Shown here one piece after another: positions 33,890-41,073 of a stretch of 41,073 bases of DNA. This stretch comes from CAYNJF01 sp964351745 (GTDB lineage: Bacteria; Pseudomonadota; Gammaproteobacteria; Berkiellales; Berkiellaceae): NCBI GenBank assembly GCA_964351745.1, contig CAYGPI010000009.1, forward strand, positions 1 through 41,073. Reading direction: 5' to 3'. The notes under the pieces were generated by a model. It had not been told where the DNA came from. It ran no database searches and saw only the letters and a program-made list of their open reading frames with translations. The translations under genes and the position numbers were made by a program. Position 1 is the first letter of the stretch, and each line of letters starts with the position of its first letter.

Positions 33890-34981
33890 TTAAACGTTAA
33901 ATCTAAAATGAATCACATCACCGTCGTGGACAATGTAGTCCTTGCCTTCTAAGCGCCATTTGCCGGCTTCTTTGGCTCCGTGCTCACCGTTGTAGGTAAT
34001 GAAGTCATCATAGCCAACGATCTCTGCTCGAATGAAACCCTTTTCAAAGTCAGAGTGAATTTTGCCCGCAGCTTGCGGTGCACTTGAGTTGACAGGGATT
34101 GTCCAGGCACGCACTTCTTTCACGCCAGCGGTGAAATAGGTGTGAAGATTTAATAGCTGGTATCCACTATGGATCACTCTATCTAAACCAGGCTCAGAAA
34201 GTCCTAGGCTATCTAAAAATTCATTTTTTTCTTCCTCTTCCAGCTCAGCAATCTCTGCTTCAAGAGAGCAACAAACTGTCACCACAATGCCTTGCTCTTG
34301 CTCAGCTAATGCTTTGACTTTGTCAACAAAGGGGTTATTCTCAAAACCGCTTTCGTCAACATTGGCAATGAACATGATAGGCTTTGATGTTAAAAGATTA
34401 ACTTTTTTCAAGATTTCTTTGCAGTCATCAGAGACTTTAAAAGTTCGGCCAGGGTTTCCACCATCAAGATGCTCTCTAAGAGATTCAAGCGTTTCTTTCT
34501 CTTTGATAGCGTCTTTGTTGCCACTTTTAGCCATTTTTTGAACTTTAAATAGCGCTTTCTCAACAGCTTCTAAATCGCTAAGCAGTAGCTCGGTATGAAT
34601 GACATCAATATCATCTAGTGGATCGATGGTACCTGACACGTGAACAACATCATCATTCTCAAAGCATCTAACAACATGGGCAATAGCATCTGTTTCTCTG
34701 ATGTTCGCTAAAAATTGATTACCTAGCCCTTCACCTTTAGAGGCTCCCTTGACTAAACCTGCAATATCAACAAACTCCATGGTTGTTGGAATTGTCTTTT
34801 GAGGATTGACAATCTTTTCTAAGGATTTGAGTCTTGGATCTGGCACTTCAACGATGCCAACATTAGGCTCAATTGTGCAGAAGGGATAGTTTTCGGCTTG
34901 GATGCCAGCTTTGGTTAAGGCATTAAAAAGTGTTGATTTACCAACGTTGGGCAAGCCAACAATACCGCATTTAAACCCCAT
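33890..34981 (-). CDS. ychF: ribosome-binding ATPase YchF
   Basis: OBG-family P-loop protein that prefers ATP and binds 70S ribosomes and the 50S subunit, with links to oxidative-stress control. G1 is GLPNVGKST at residues 8-16, and G3 is DIAGLVKGASKGEGLG. G4 is the family-specific NVDE in FIANVDESGF, and a C-terminal TGS domain ends in DGDVIHFRFNV. Length is 363 residues. It follows pth by 7 bases at the end of the prs-to-ychF block. Confidence 0.98.
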   Translation of the reverse strand: MGFKCGIVGLPNVGKSTLFNALTKAGIQAENYPFCTIEPNVGIVEVPDPRLKSLEKIVNPQKTIPTTMEFVDIAGLVKGASKGEGLGNQFLANIRETDAIAHVVRCFENDDVVHVSGTIDPLDDIDVIHTELLLSDLEAVEKALFKVQKMAKSGNKDAIKEKETLESLREHLDGGNPGRTFKVSDDCKEILKKVNLLTSKPIMFIANVDESGFENNPFVDKVKALAEQEQGIVVTVCCSLEAEIAELEEEEKNEFLDSLGLSEPGLDRVIHSGYQLLNLHTYFTAGVKEVRAWTIPVNSSAPQAAGKIHSDFEKGFIRAEIVGYDDFITYNGEHGAKEAGKWRLEGKDYIVHDGDVIHFRFNV

Positions 34982-34988
34982 ATTTTCC

Positions 34989-35564
34989 TCAAGATTCTGT
35001 ATGTAAAATGTTCATGGCTATTTCAAAAGAGCCAGACACGATTTTTGGTAAGACGTCGATAGCTTTATCGATGGATGCATCTATGTGCATGACGTCAGAT
35101 TTTGACGGTTTGCTTAGGACGTAATCAGCGACATCGTCTTTGTGACCAGGGTGGCCAACACCTAAGCGAATTCTATAAAATTCTTTAGAGCCAAGTTTGG
35201 AAAAAATGTCTCGTAACCCATTATGACCACCATGACCGCCGCCTTTTTTTAAACGGGCAATGCCAGGAGGCAAGTCAATCTCATCATAAGCAATCAAAAT
35301 TTCTTCTGGTTGTATCTTATAGAATTTGGCAAAAGCACTTACTGGCTCGCCACTGAGATTCATATAGGTAGAAGGGATGCAAAAGAGAATGGCTTGATTA
35401 TTGATATAGCCTTTGCCAACTCGAGCTTTAAGCTTTCCATCTGCTTTAAGAGAGGCCTGGCTTTGATCCGCTAATTTCTCAACAAACCAAGTGCCAGCAT
35501 TATGTCTTGTTTTTTCATACTGTGGACCTGGATTTCCCAGGCCCACGATAAGCTTAATAGTCAC
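34989..35564 (-). CDS. pth: peptidyl-tRNA hydrolase
   Basis: Cleaves peptidyl-tRNA released from stalled ribosomes. The N terminus IKLIVGLGNPGPQYEKTRHN contains the catalytic His in TRHNAG and the substrate-binding Asn in GLGNPG. Later FYKIQPEEILIAYDEIDLPPG and GGGHGGHNGLRDI are also conserved. Length (191) is normal. It is 3 bases after rplY and 7 bases before ychF. Confidence 0.98.
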   Translation of the reverse strand: MTIKLIVGLGNPGPQYEKTRHNAGTWFVEKLADQSQASLKADGKLKARVGKGYINNQAILFCIPSTYMNLSGEPVSAFAKFYKIQPEEILIAYDEIDLPPGIARLKKGGGHGGHNGLRDIFSKLGSKEFYRIRLGVGHPGHKDDVADYVLSKPSKSDVMHIDASIDKAIDVLPKIVSGSFEIAMNILHTES

Positions 35565-35567
35565 AGG

Positions 35568-36227
35568 TTAACTACCTTCGGTGCTACCTTCTTCAGTTGA
35601 TTCAGAACCATCTGCATCTGCAGAAGCTGTTACATCAGCTGAGCGACGTGGCATGTGTAGGCTAACAACCGGTTGGTCATTATCATGACCGTGGCTAATG
35701 GCAGTTAATTCAACTTGTTCAGAGACTTTTAAGTCACTGACGTGAACCACTGTGTCAAGCTGTGTTTCGCTTAGATCAATGGCAATAAATTCTGGTAGAT
35801 CTTTCGCTAAGCAACGAACTTCAACTTCAGTCATATGATGAGAGAAGACACCACCAGCTTTAAGGCCAGGAGCTAATTCTTCATTTTCAAAATGAATAGG
35901 GACATGCATGGTGATTTTGTGAGTCGCACTAACGCGCTGAAAATCAATATGTTGAAGCTTTGGCTTGAAAGGGTGACGGTGTAAGTCTTTCAACACAACT
36001 TTTTCTTTTTTGCCATCAACAATAAGCTCTAAAATACTAGAGTAGATAGCTTCATTTTCTAGAGCTTTAACAAGCACACGGTGCTCTAAGCTTAAAGGGA
36101 TAGATGGCTTATTGTTGCCATAGACAATACCAGGTACTAGATCGTTTAAACGACGTAGGCGGCGGCTCGCACCTTTCCCTAAGTCTTCACGAACAGTAGC
36201 TTCAAGTTCGAAAGATTGATTCGACAT
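35568..36227 (-). CDS. rplY: 50S ribosomal protein L25 (long TL5/Ctc form)
   Basis: 5S rRNA-binding ribosomal protein. With the ATG at 36227 (MSNQSFELEATVREDLGKGA) it has 219 residues. It has an N-terminal L25 domain (ASRRLRRLNDLVPGIVYG) and the C-terminal TL5 beta domain, and ends in an acidic Ser/Glu tail. E. coli has the short form only. The frame extends to 36293, but GGAG 8 bases before 36227 and the family N terminus fix the start. It lies in prs-rplY-pth-ychF order. Confidence 0.97.
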   Translation of the reverse strand: MSNQSFELEATVREDLGKGASRRLRRLNDLVPGIVYGNNKPSIPLSLEHRVLVKALENEAIYSSILELIVDGKKEKVVLKDLHRHPFKPKLQHIDFQRVSATHKITMHVPIHFENEELAPGLKAGGVFSHHMTEVEVRCLAKDLPEFIAIDLSETQLDTVVHVSDLKVSEQVELTAISHGHDNDQPVVSLHMPRRSADVTASADADGSESTEEGSTEGS

Positions 36228-36335
36228 CTTTAGTTTCTCCAAAATAATTAATATCGCTTTTTGCGACCAAAAGCGAAGGGATCCCAACCACATAGAAAAG
36301 CAAACTAACTTTATTGTTTGGCTAGACTTTGCAGG

Positions 36336-36362
36336 AGAGGCCAGATTTTAACTCAGGCCTCT
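36336..36362 (-). terminator. hairpin downstream of prs
   Basis: AGAGGCC and GGCCTCT form a perfect 7-base stem with a 13-base loop between prs and rplY. No T-run follows on either strand, so it may be an attenuator or processing stem rather than a full terminator. Confidence 0.35.
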
Positions 36363-36386
36363 ATATAATGCAATTGAACTAGAAAG

Positions 36387-37331
36387 TTAAGATGCAAACA
36401 TTAAACTAAGTGATTTTTCCTCGCTAACGCGACGAATAGCTTCTGAAAGCATGGGGGCTAAGCTTAACTGACGGATATGCTTTTCAGCTTTAGCTTCTTT
36501 TGATAATGGGATAGTGTCAGTGGTAACTAACTCATCCAACTGTGATTTCTGGATGTTGTTAACTGCTTCCCCAGATAAGACAGCATGAGTTACGTATGCT
36601 CGCACGCTAGTAGCACCAGCTTCTTTTAACGCGTTAGCCGCTAAGCATAAAGTGCCTGCGGTATCGATAATATCATCGACGACGATACAATCACGTCCTT
36701 CAACGTCACCAATGATATGCATGACTTTAGACTCGTTTGGTTTCGGGCGTCTTTTATCAATAATGGCCATATCCGTACTCATGCGGCTAGCGTAGGCCCT
36801 TGCTCTGACAACACCGCCGACATCTGGAGAGATGATTAAACTATTCGGTAGATGGAGTTTTTGCATGTCACTTAAGAAAATAGGGGTGCTATACACGTTA
36901 TCTACGGGCATGTTAAAAAAGCCCTGAATCTGGTCGGCATGTAAGTCGACAGTTAGTATTCTATCGATACCAACGCCAGAAAGCATATCTGCCACAACTT
37001 TGGCCGAGATAGGGACTCTAGCGGAGTAAATGCGACGATCTTGCCTTGCGTAACCGTAATAGGGGACGACAGCAGTAATGCGTGAAGCGGATGAGCGGCG
37101 AAGCGCATCTGCCATGAGCATGAGCTCCATTAAATTATCGTGTGTTGGGGCGCAAGTAGATTGCACGATAAAAACATCTTTACCGCGGACGTTTTCTAGA
37201 ATTTCTATTTGAATTTCACCGTCGCTAAAGCGAACGATTTTTGCTTTGCCTAAAGGTAGGCTCAAATGTTTTGTGATATTTTTGGCAAATTCTTGATTGG
37301 CGTTGCCACCGAAGACCATCATCTCTGACAC
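36387..37331 (-). CDS. prs: ribose-phosphate pyrophosphokinase
   Basis: Makes PRPP from ribose-5-phosphate and ATP for nucleotide, histidine and tryptophan synthesis. The catalytic segments are present: FSDGEIQIEILENVRGKDVF, RQDRR, TVDLHADQIQGFF, and the PRPP loop (VVDDIIDTAGT). Length is 314 residues. The likely start is GTG at 37331 (reads MSEMMVFGGNA and aligns with E. coli MPDMKLFAGNA); ATG at 37322 is the alternative. tRNA-Gln sits just upstream, and rplY downstream. Confidence 0.98.
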   Translation of the reverse strand: MSEMMVFGGNANQEFAKNITKHLSLPLGKAKIVRFSDGEIQIEILENVRGKDVFIVQSTCAPTHDNLMELMLMADALRRSSASRITAVVPYYGYARQDRRIYSARVPISAKVVADMLSGVGIDRILTVDLHADQIQGFFNMPVDNVYSTPIFLSDMQKLHLPNSLIISPDVGGVVRARAYASRMSTDMAIIDKRRPKPNESKVMHIIGDVEGRDCIVVDDIIDTAGTLCLAANALKEAGATSVRAYVTHAVLSGEAVNNIQKSQLDELVTTDTIPLSKEAKAEKHIRQLSLAPMLSEAIRRVSEEKSLSLMFAS

Positions 37332-37359
37332 AGCTAAACCTCATCCACTGAATAAAAAT

Positions 37360-37434
37360 TGGCTGGGGTGGCAGGATTCGAACCTGCGCATGCTGGGATC
37401 AAAACCCAGTGCCTTACCACTTGGCGACACCCCA
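37360..37434 (-). tRNA. tRNA-Gln (anticodon TTG)
   Basis: A 75-base tRNA on the minus strand with acceptor TGGGGTG, D-arm GCCAAGTGGTAAGGC, anticodon loop GTTTTGATC, T-arm GGTTCGAATCC and encoded CCA. It sits between ispE and prs, as in Pseudomonas and relatives. Confidence 0.96.
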
Positions 37435-37442
37435 ATCTTATA

Positions 37443-38297
37443 TCAGTTGTCAGCTGCTGAGCATAGAGGAGAGCGATTTAGAGTTTTTACCACTAGACCT
37501 CTCATCGTACTCGGCAATTGACTTGCTGCTGTACGTGCCTCTTGTTCATTTGCAAAGGGCGCAAACACACAACTTCCTGTTCCGGTTAAATTGGCAGAGC
37601 CTAAGCCTTCTAACCAATTCATCGCTCTTGCGACCGGAGTATATAACTTTCTTACCAAAGGTTCAAAGTCATTTTTAAAGCCCCTTGGCCTTAAGTTAAT
37701 ACTGTCCAGTGCTTTGAGGGTGTCCATTTTGCAGCGTGGGGTTGTTCTTGTCAATTGCGGATGCATAAATAATTTTTTGGTAGAAACCTGACAATCTGGA
37801 ATAACGAGTAATAGCCACCTGCTAGGCATATCTATTGAGTTTAGTTTCTCACCTATTCCTTGCGCAAAACAACCCCGGCCATGAATGAAAACAGGGACAT
37901 CTGCACCCAGTGGAAGTGCGAGTTCAAGCAGTTGTGTTTGCGTTAAGTTTAGATCCCATAGTTGATTAAGGGCGAATAGCGTCGTGGCCGCATTAGAGCT
38001 GCCTCCTCCTAATCCGCCACCCAAGGGGATTCTTTTATTGATGCTAATGTCGATGCCTTGTGCTGGGGCAAAAGGTTTGAGAGCAAGAGCGGCCTTATAG
38101 ATTAGATTGTCTTGCAAAGCGACATGATTCATACCAATAATAGAAATGGATGTCGAAGAAGTTTTGTTAAAAGTTAATTCGTCACAGAGATCTAAAAACT
38201 GAAAGCAAGTTTCTAATTCATGGTAGCCATCAGGGCGTTGGCCAACAATATGTAAAAACCAGTTTATTTTTGCAGGAGAAGGTAATTTTAAAGTCAT
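37443..38297 (-). CDS. ispE: 4-diphosphocytidyl-2-C-methyl-D-erythritol kinase
   Basis: GHMP kinase of the non-mevalonate isoprenoid pathway. The N terminus LPSPAKINWFLHIVGQRPDG matches the family, and the ATP loop is PLGGGLGGGSSNAATTL. The C-terminal GTGSCVFA is the third GHMP motif. The frame opens at 38312, but the ATG at 38297 shares the classic ATGA overlap with the lolB stop and gives the standard N terminus (284 residues). Its presence shows the organism uses the MEP route. Confidence 0.97.
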   Translation of the reverse strand: MTLKLPSPAKINWFLHIVGQRPDGYHELETCFQFLDLCDELTFNKTSSTSISIIGMNHVALQDNLIYKAALALKPFAPAQGIDISINKRIPLGGGLGGGSSNAATTLFALNQLWDLNLTQTQLLELALPLGADVPVFIHGRGCFAQGIGEKLNSIDMPSRWLLLVIPDCQVSTKKLFMHPQLTRTTPRCKMDTLKALDSINLRPRGFKNDFEPLVRKLYTPVARAMNWLEGLGSANLTGTGSCVFAPFANEQEARTAASQLPSTMRGLVVKTLNRSPLCSAADN

Positions 38298-38908
38298 GCT
38301 TTCCATGTCCACTGCTTTATAATAATTTTAACTTTTGTACCATTTCGTAATAAGTTTAATTGACTTGGGAACCATCTGCCTTCAGACAATTTGTATTTCT
38401 GAATTTCAACTTGCCAGTCTGATTGCTCAAGATATGTAAGATGACCTTGTTCGTTGGTTTGCATGGCTGTTGCGATACCATAAGGCGATGGGATCCCTTT
38501 GATCCAAAACATGAGGCCAGTGACAGGGACATTTAGCCCGGTTTGTTGATATAAAAGCGCTTCAGGCGTTTTTGCAATATTCATGGCGCCATCTCCCTGC
38601 TCAAAGATAACTTGTTTGCTTGAGCCTGTTAATTCAGCACTACCGGCACCAAATGGGCCAAACATACGTATTTTATAAAAATCATTGTCATTCTCCCAAA
38701 CAAAAGAGGCATTGCCACCTTCACCTTCATGTGAAGCTGCTATTTTACCCTTAGCTTCCCAAAGAGAGATATTTTCAAGTTGCTGTTTGTGAGCCTGCCA
38801 TTTCGGATCTTGTTGATCCAGCATAAAAGAATGCTGTTTTTCTATGCTTTTATTCGCACACCCAGTTAGTGTTGCCACTAACAAACATCCTAGTATAAGC
38901 CTTTTCAA
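38294..38908 (-). CDS. lolB: outer-membrane lipoprotein LolB
   Basis: Receives lipoproteins from LolA and inserts them into the outer membrane. The signal sequence and lipobox (MKRLILGCLLVATLTGCANK) place acylation at C17. The mature part has WEAKGKIAASHEGEGGNASF, near which LolB homologs carry a conserved W...GRI(A/G) segment, and FGPFGAGSAELTG. Length is 204 residues. It overlaps ispE by 4 bases. With lnt it represents the lipoprotein maturation pathway in this window. Confidence 0.93.
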   Translation of the reverse strand: MKRLILGCLLVATLTGCANKSIEKQHSFMLDQQDPKWQAHKQQLENISLWEAKGKIAASHEGEGGNASFVWENDNDFYKIRMFGPFGAGSAELTGSSKQVIFEQGDGAMNIAKTPEALLYQQTGLNVPVTGLMFWIKGIPSPYGIATAMQTNEQGHLTYLEQSDWQVEIQKYKLSEGRWFPSQLNLLRNGTKVKIIIKQWTWKA

Positions 38909-39137
38909 TGGACACTCCTATCTTCATATTTGTTATAGGCTAACAAAGTTAAGCTTCTTCTGACAAAAATATTCTTCGACCTTATCAATTAAAAGTTATT
39001 CAACTATTAAAAATGGCTGATATATACAGCAAAGATGCGATGCTGCTCGGTTTTTGATATATTGCCCAATCAATGCTGCATCGCCATATTGATGTCATCA
39101 CAAGCCAATACTGTCCGAAGTTGATAACGGTTGAACT

Positions 39138-39788
39138 ATGTTGAAAAAAGCAATTTTATTTGGTCTTATGACTGCCTTGTTCATGGGACTTTTGTTCTCA
39201 AGCCCAATGAAAGCTGCAACGGCTCATAAAGATTTTTCAGCGTATAATCTTAATCCGCAAATTTACAAGTTAGCTATCAAAGCTCATAGTGAGGCGGTTC
39301 GTCTCCAACAATTAGACAATCCAGACATACTCACTATAGTCGATTACAGTCAACCTTCGAATCAAAAGAGAATGTGGGTTATCCGTTTAAGCACGATGAC
39401 CGTGTTGCATTATACCTATGTGGCTCATGGTGTCTCTAGTGGGCAATTAATACCTACCCATTTTTCAAATGTGATAGGGAGCCGAAAATCTAGCATTGGT
39501 GTTTTCAAAACAGGGAGCATCTATTTAGGTAAGCACGGTCGCTCTTTAAACTTGCATGGTCTGGAAAAGCAGTTTAATTCGAATGCCTATCGTCGAAGAG
39601 TGGTGCTTCATGGCTCTAGTTATGTCGGTGAAGATAGAGCAAAGCATGGAGCGCTTGGACGAAGCCATGGTTGTCTTGCCTTGTCTTTTAAGGATATTAA
39701 CCCAGTGATAAATGATATTAAAAATGGCACGTTAATCTTTGCATACTATCCAGATAGTCACTGGCTTGACAAATCGATTTATACTTAA
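39138..39788 (+). CDS. L,D-transpeptidase-like (YkuD_2) protein
   Basis: A 216-residue exported protein of the YkuD_2 (murein L,D-transpeptidase catalytic) family. A signal peptide (MLKKAILFGLMTALFMGLLF) is followed by the conserved blocks RMWVIRLSTMTVLHYTYVAH, GSRKSSIGVFKTG and LHGLEKQFNSNA. The active-site motif is GRSHGCLAL, with catalytic C179. The family cross-links or modifies peptidoglycan, though this subgroup is poorly tested. It lies on the opposite strand between lolB and the TPR gene, interrupting an otherwise conserved cluster. Confidence 0.9.
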   Translation: MLKKAILFGLMTALFMGLLFSSPMKAATAHKDFSAYNLNPQIYKLAIKAHSEAVRLQQLDNPDILTIVDYSQPSNQKRMWVIRLSTMTVLHYTYVAHGVSSGQLIPTHFSNVIGSRKSSIGVFKTGSIYLGKHGRSLNLHGLEKQFNSNAYRRRVVLHGSSYVGEDRAKHGALGRSHGCLALSFKDINPVINDIKNGTLIFAYYPDSHWLDKSIYT

Positions 39789-39801
39789 AGAGCAACCAAG
39801 T

Positions 39802-41073
39802 TTAGTTACCATTATCCCCAATGAGACGCTCCATAGTATTTATCACTTGTTCGTCATTGGGATTTGACTCTAAGGCTTTTTGCCAAATCAATTCAGCTTC
39901 AGCATGTTTATTAATGCTCCACAAAACTTCCCCTAGATGAGCTGCAATTTCAGGGTTAGGGAATAGATCCAAAGCTTTTCTTAATGTCGATGCAGCGAGT
40001 GCCGCGTCTCCCATCTTGAATTGAAGCCATCCTAAAGAATCTAGAATAGAAGGATTGTTAGGCGAAAGCTTAAGTGCTTTTTGTATATGAACCATGGCTT
40101 CATCATATCTTTCTGTGCGATTGGATAAAATAAAACCTAGGGCATTAAGGGCATCAATGTGGTTTGGATCTTGGCTTAAGATATGCATGAGATCTTGCTC
40201 AACCACATCAAGCTTGCTAATTTTTTCTGCGACAAGGGCTCTACTATATAAGAAGTCAAAGTCATCAGGCTCCGATAGCAAGGCTTCGCTTAAAAGGCCA
40301 AAAGCTTGCTCATGACTTTTGCTCGCTAATAGAATATCAACTCTAGCTAAAAGTAAACGTTTTAAGTCTGAATAGTTTTGAGGCTGGGCGTTATCAACCA
40401 GAGCTAGCGCATCGTCATATTTTTTCTGTTGCATCAGGATTGTGCTAGCTCGGATAAAAGCGATAATATGAAAGGGGCCTTGCTGAACTTGGCTGTACCA
40501 TTTAGCTGCTTCCATGGGTTTCTCTTGAGACTCGAATAAGCGACCTAAGAAGTAGTGAGCGGTGTTGCCTTGCTCTGGATCAGTGTGAGCATCCAATAAT
40601 AATGATTTTGCTTCTTCAATCCATCCTGCTTGCATGCACAACCTTGCCAATTGCAGTTTTTGTTTAACACCAATATTGGGAATCACCATGAGCGCTTTGA
40701 TTTGCTTAAGAGCTTCTTGCGGTTTATCTTGATCAATGAGAAATTGAGTATAAAATTGTCGAATATAGACATCATTAGGCACTTCTTTTATTTTTGACTC
40801 AATGAAAGCCATGCCTTCAGGGACTTGTTGGTTTTGAAAAAGTCCTTGAGAATAAAGAATGGTGGCTTTGGGATCTTTAGTATTTTTTGCTAGCGCATTT
40901 TTGGCGTATTGAAGTCCATCGCTGACTCTATTTTCAAAAAGAGCAATATCTGCAAGAGCAACATCAGGTAAGTTACTCTTTGATTCAGGCGCTATTGTCA
41001 TAAGAGCTTGTATGACATTTTGGCGCTCTTGCTCCTGCGACAATTGTTTATAAAGCATCACAAAATGTCTGTC
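39802..41073 (-). CDS. TPR-repeat protein, C-terminal part (gene runs off the right edge)
   Basis: A protein built of tetratricopeptide repeats. Good examples are HYFLGRLFESQEKPMEAAKW, ALNALGFILSNRTERYDEAM, and ILDSLGWLQFKMGDAALAAS. A GTG at 41061 could start it, but the frame stays open to the window end with no stop, so this is probably the C-terminal ~420 residues of a longer protein. A large TPR protein next to lolB-ispE-prs is known from Pseudomonas (PA4667 region, from memory), where it is around 590 residues. Function is unknown; TPRs mediate protein contacts, and the neighbour lolB hints at an envelope role. Confidence 0.88.
   Translation of the reverse strand, partial: DRHFVMLYKQLSQEQERQNVIQALMTIAPESKSNLPDVALADIALFENRVSDGLQYAKNALAKNTKDPKATILYSQGLFQNQQVPEGMAFIESKIKEVPNDVYIRQFYTQFLIDQDKPQEALKQIKALMVIPNIGVKQKLQLARLCMQAGWIEEAKSLLLDAHTDPEQGNTAHYFLGRLFESQEKPMEAAKWYSQVQQGPFHIIAFIRASTILMQQKKYDDALALVDNAQPQNYSDLKRLLLARVDILLASKSHEQAFGLLSEALLSEPDDFDFLYSRALVAEKISKLDVVEQDLMHILSQDPNHIDALNALGFILSNRTERYDEAMVHIQKALKLSPNNPSILDSLGWLQFKMGDAALAASTLRKALDLFPNPEIAAHLGEVLWSINKHAEAELIWQKALESNPNDEQVINTMERLIGDNGN

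Noticed and set aside
1..41073. CRISPR arrays, insertion sequences, prophage genes, rRNA
   Set aside because: No spaced direct repeats, transposase or phage proteins, or rRNA sequence were seen on either strand.

Overview
The window looks like a chromosomal segment of a low-GC gammaproteobacterium, probably host-associated. Two conserved housekeeping blocks point to the class. One, all on the minus strand at the left, reads miaB-ybeZ-ybeY-ybeX-lnt-leuS-lptE. The other, mostly minus at the right, reads TPR gene-lolB-ispE-tRNA-Gln-prs-rplY-pth-ychF, an order I recall from Pseudomonas and relatives. A eukaryotic-like protein kinase and a U-box protein, both with basic nuclear-targeting-like C-terminal segments, suggest an intracellular or amoeba-associated lifestyle of the Legionellales/Coxiellaceae kind. 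The species cannot be fixed from this sequence alone.

Layout. 1-8521: tRNA modification (miaB), rRNA maturation (ybeY, ybeZ), ybeX, lipoprotein acylation (lnt), leucyl-tRNA synthetase and the start of the LPS-assembly lipoprotein lptE. 8522-15567: an accessory stretch with a decayed HTH-phosphoribosyltransferase gene, three orphan small proteins, an M48 metalloprotease, a microcin-V-like double-glycine peptide, the kinase, and the U-box protein with a small upstream partner. 15654-28919: a long run of membrane and peptide-ligase genes: TRIC-type glycine transporter, short MscS-like protein, stand-alone MgtE sensor-domain protein, MgtE, a RimB-RimK fusion, NhaA, a DUF2254 protein, a second MscS-like protein, a glutathione-synthetase-like ATP-grasp enzyme, an N-formylglutamate amidohydrolase/DUF1704 fusion, and on the other strand ZntB. 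28920-33684: a remnant of a large calcium-binding adhesin, a secreted START-like protein, a GNAT acetyltransferase, an exported Nudix hydrolase, tRNA-Met and an AAA/DUF4143 ATPase. 33890-41073: the ychF-to-TPR block, interrupted by an L,D-transpeptidase-like gene on the opposite strand.

How parts may work together. The 16485-20821 genes are packed head to tail and look like one transcript joining ion transport and sensing to a RimK-type glutamate ligase. Further on, an ATP-grasp ligase overlaps a fused amidohydrolase/metallopeptidase gene. I read this as a candidate peptide-tagging and trimming system coupled to osmotic or ionic stress; this is inference. The kinase and U-box genes converge on a shared intergenic region and look like a host-directed effector pair. 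A third point of interest is the leucyl-tRNA synthetase, whose near-universal TTRPDT editing motif reads TTCIHT.
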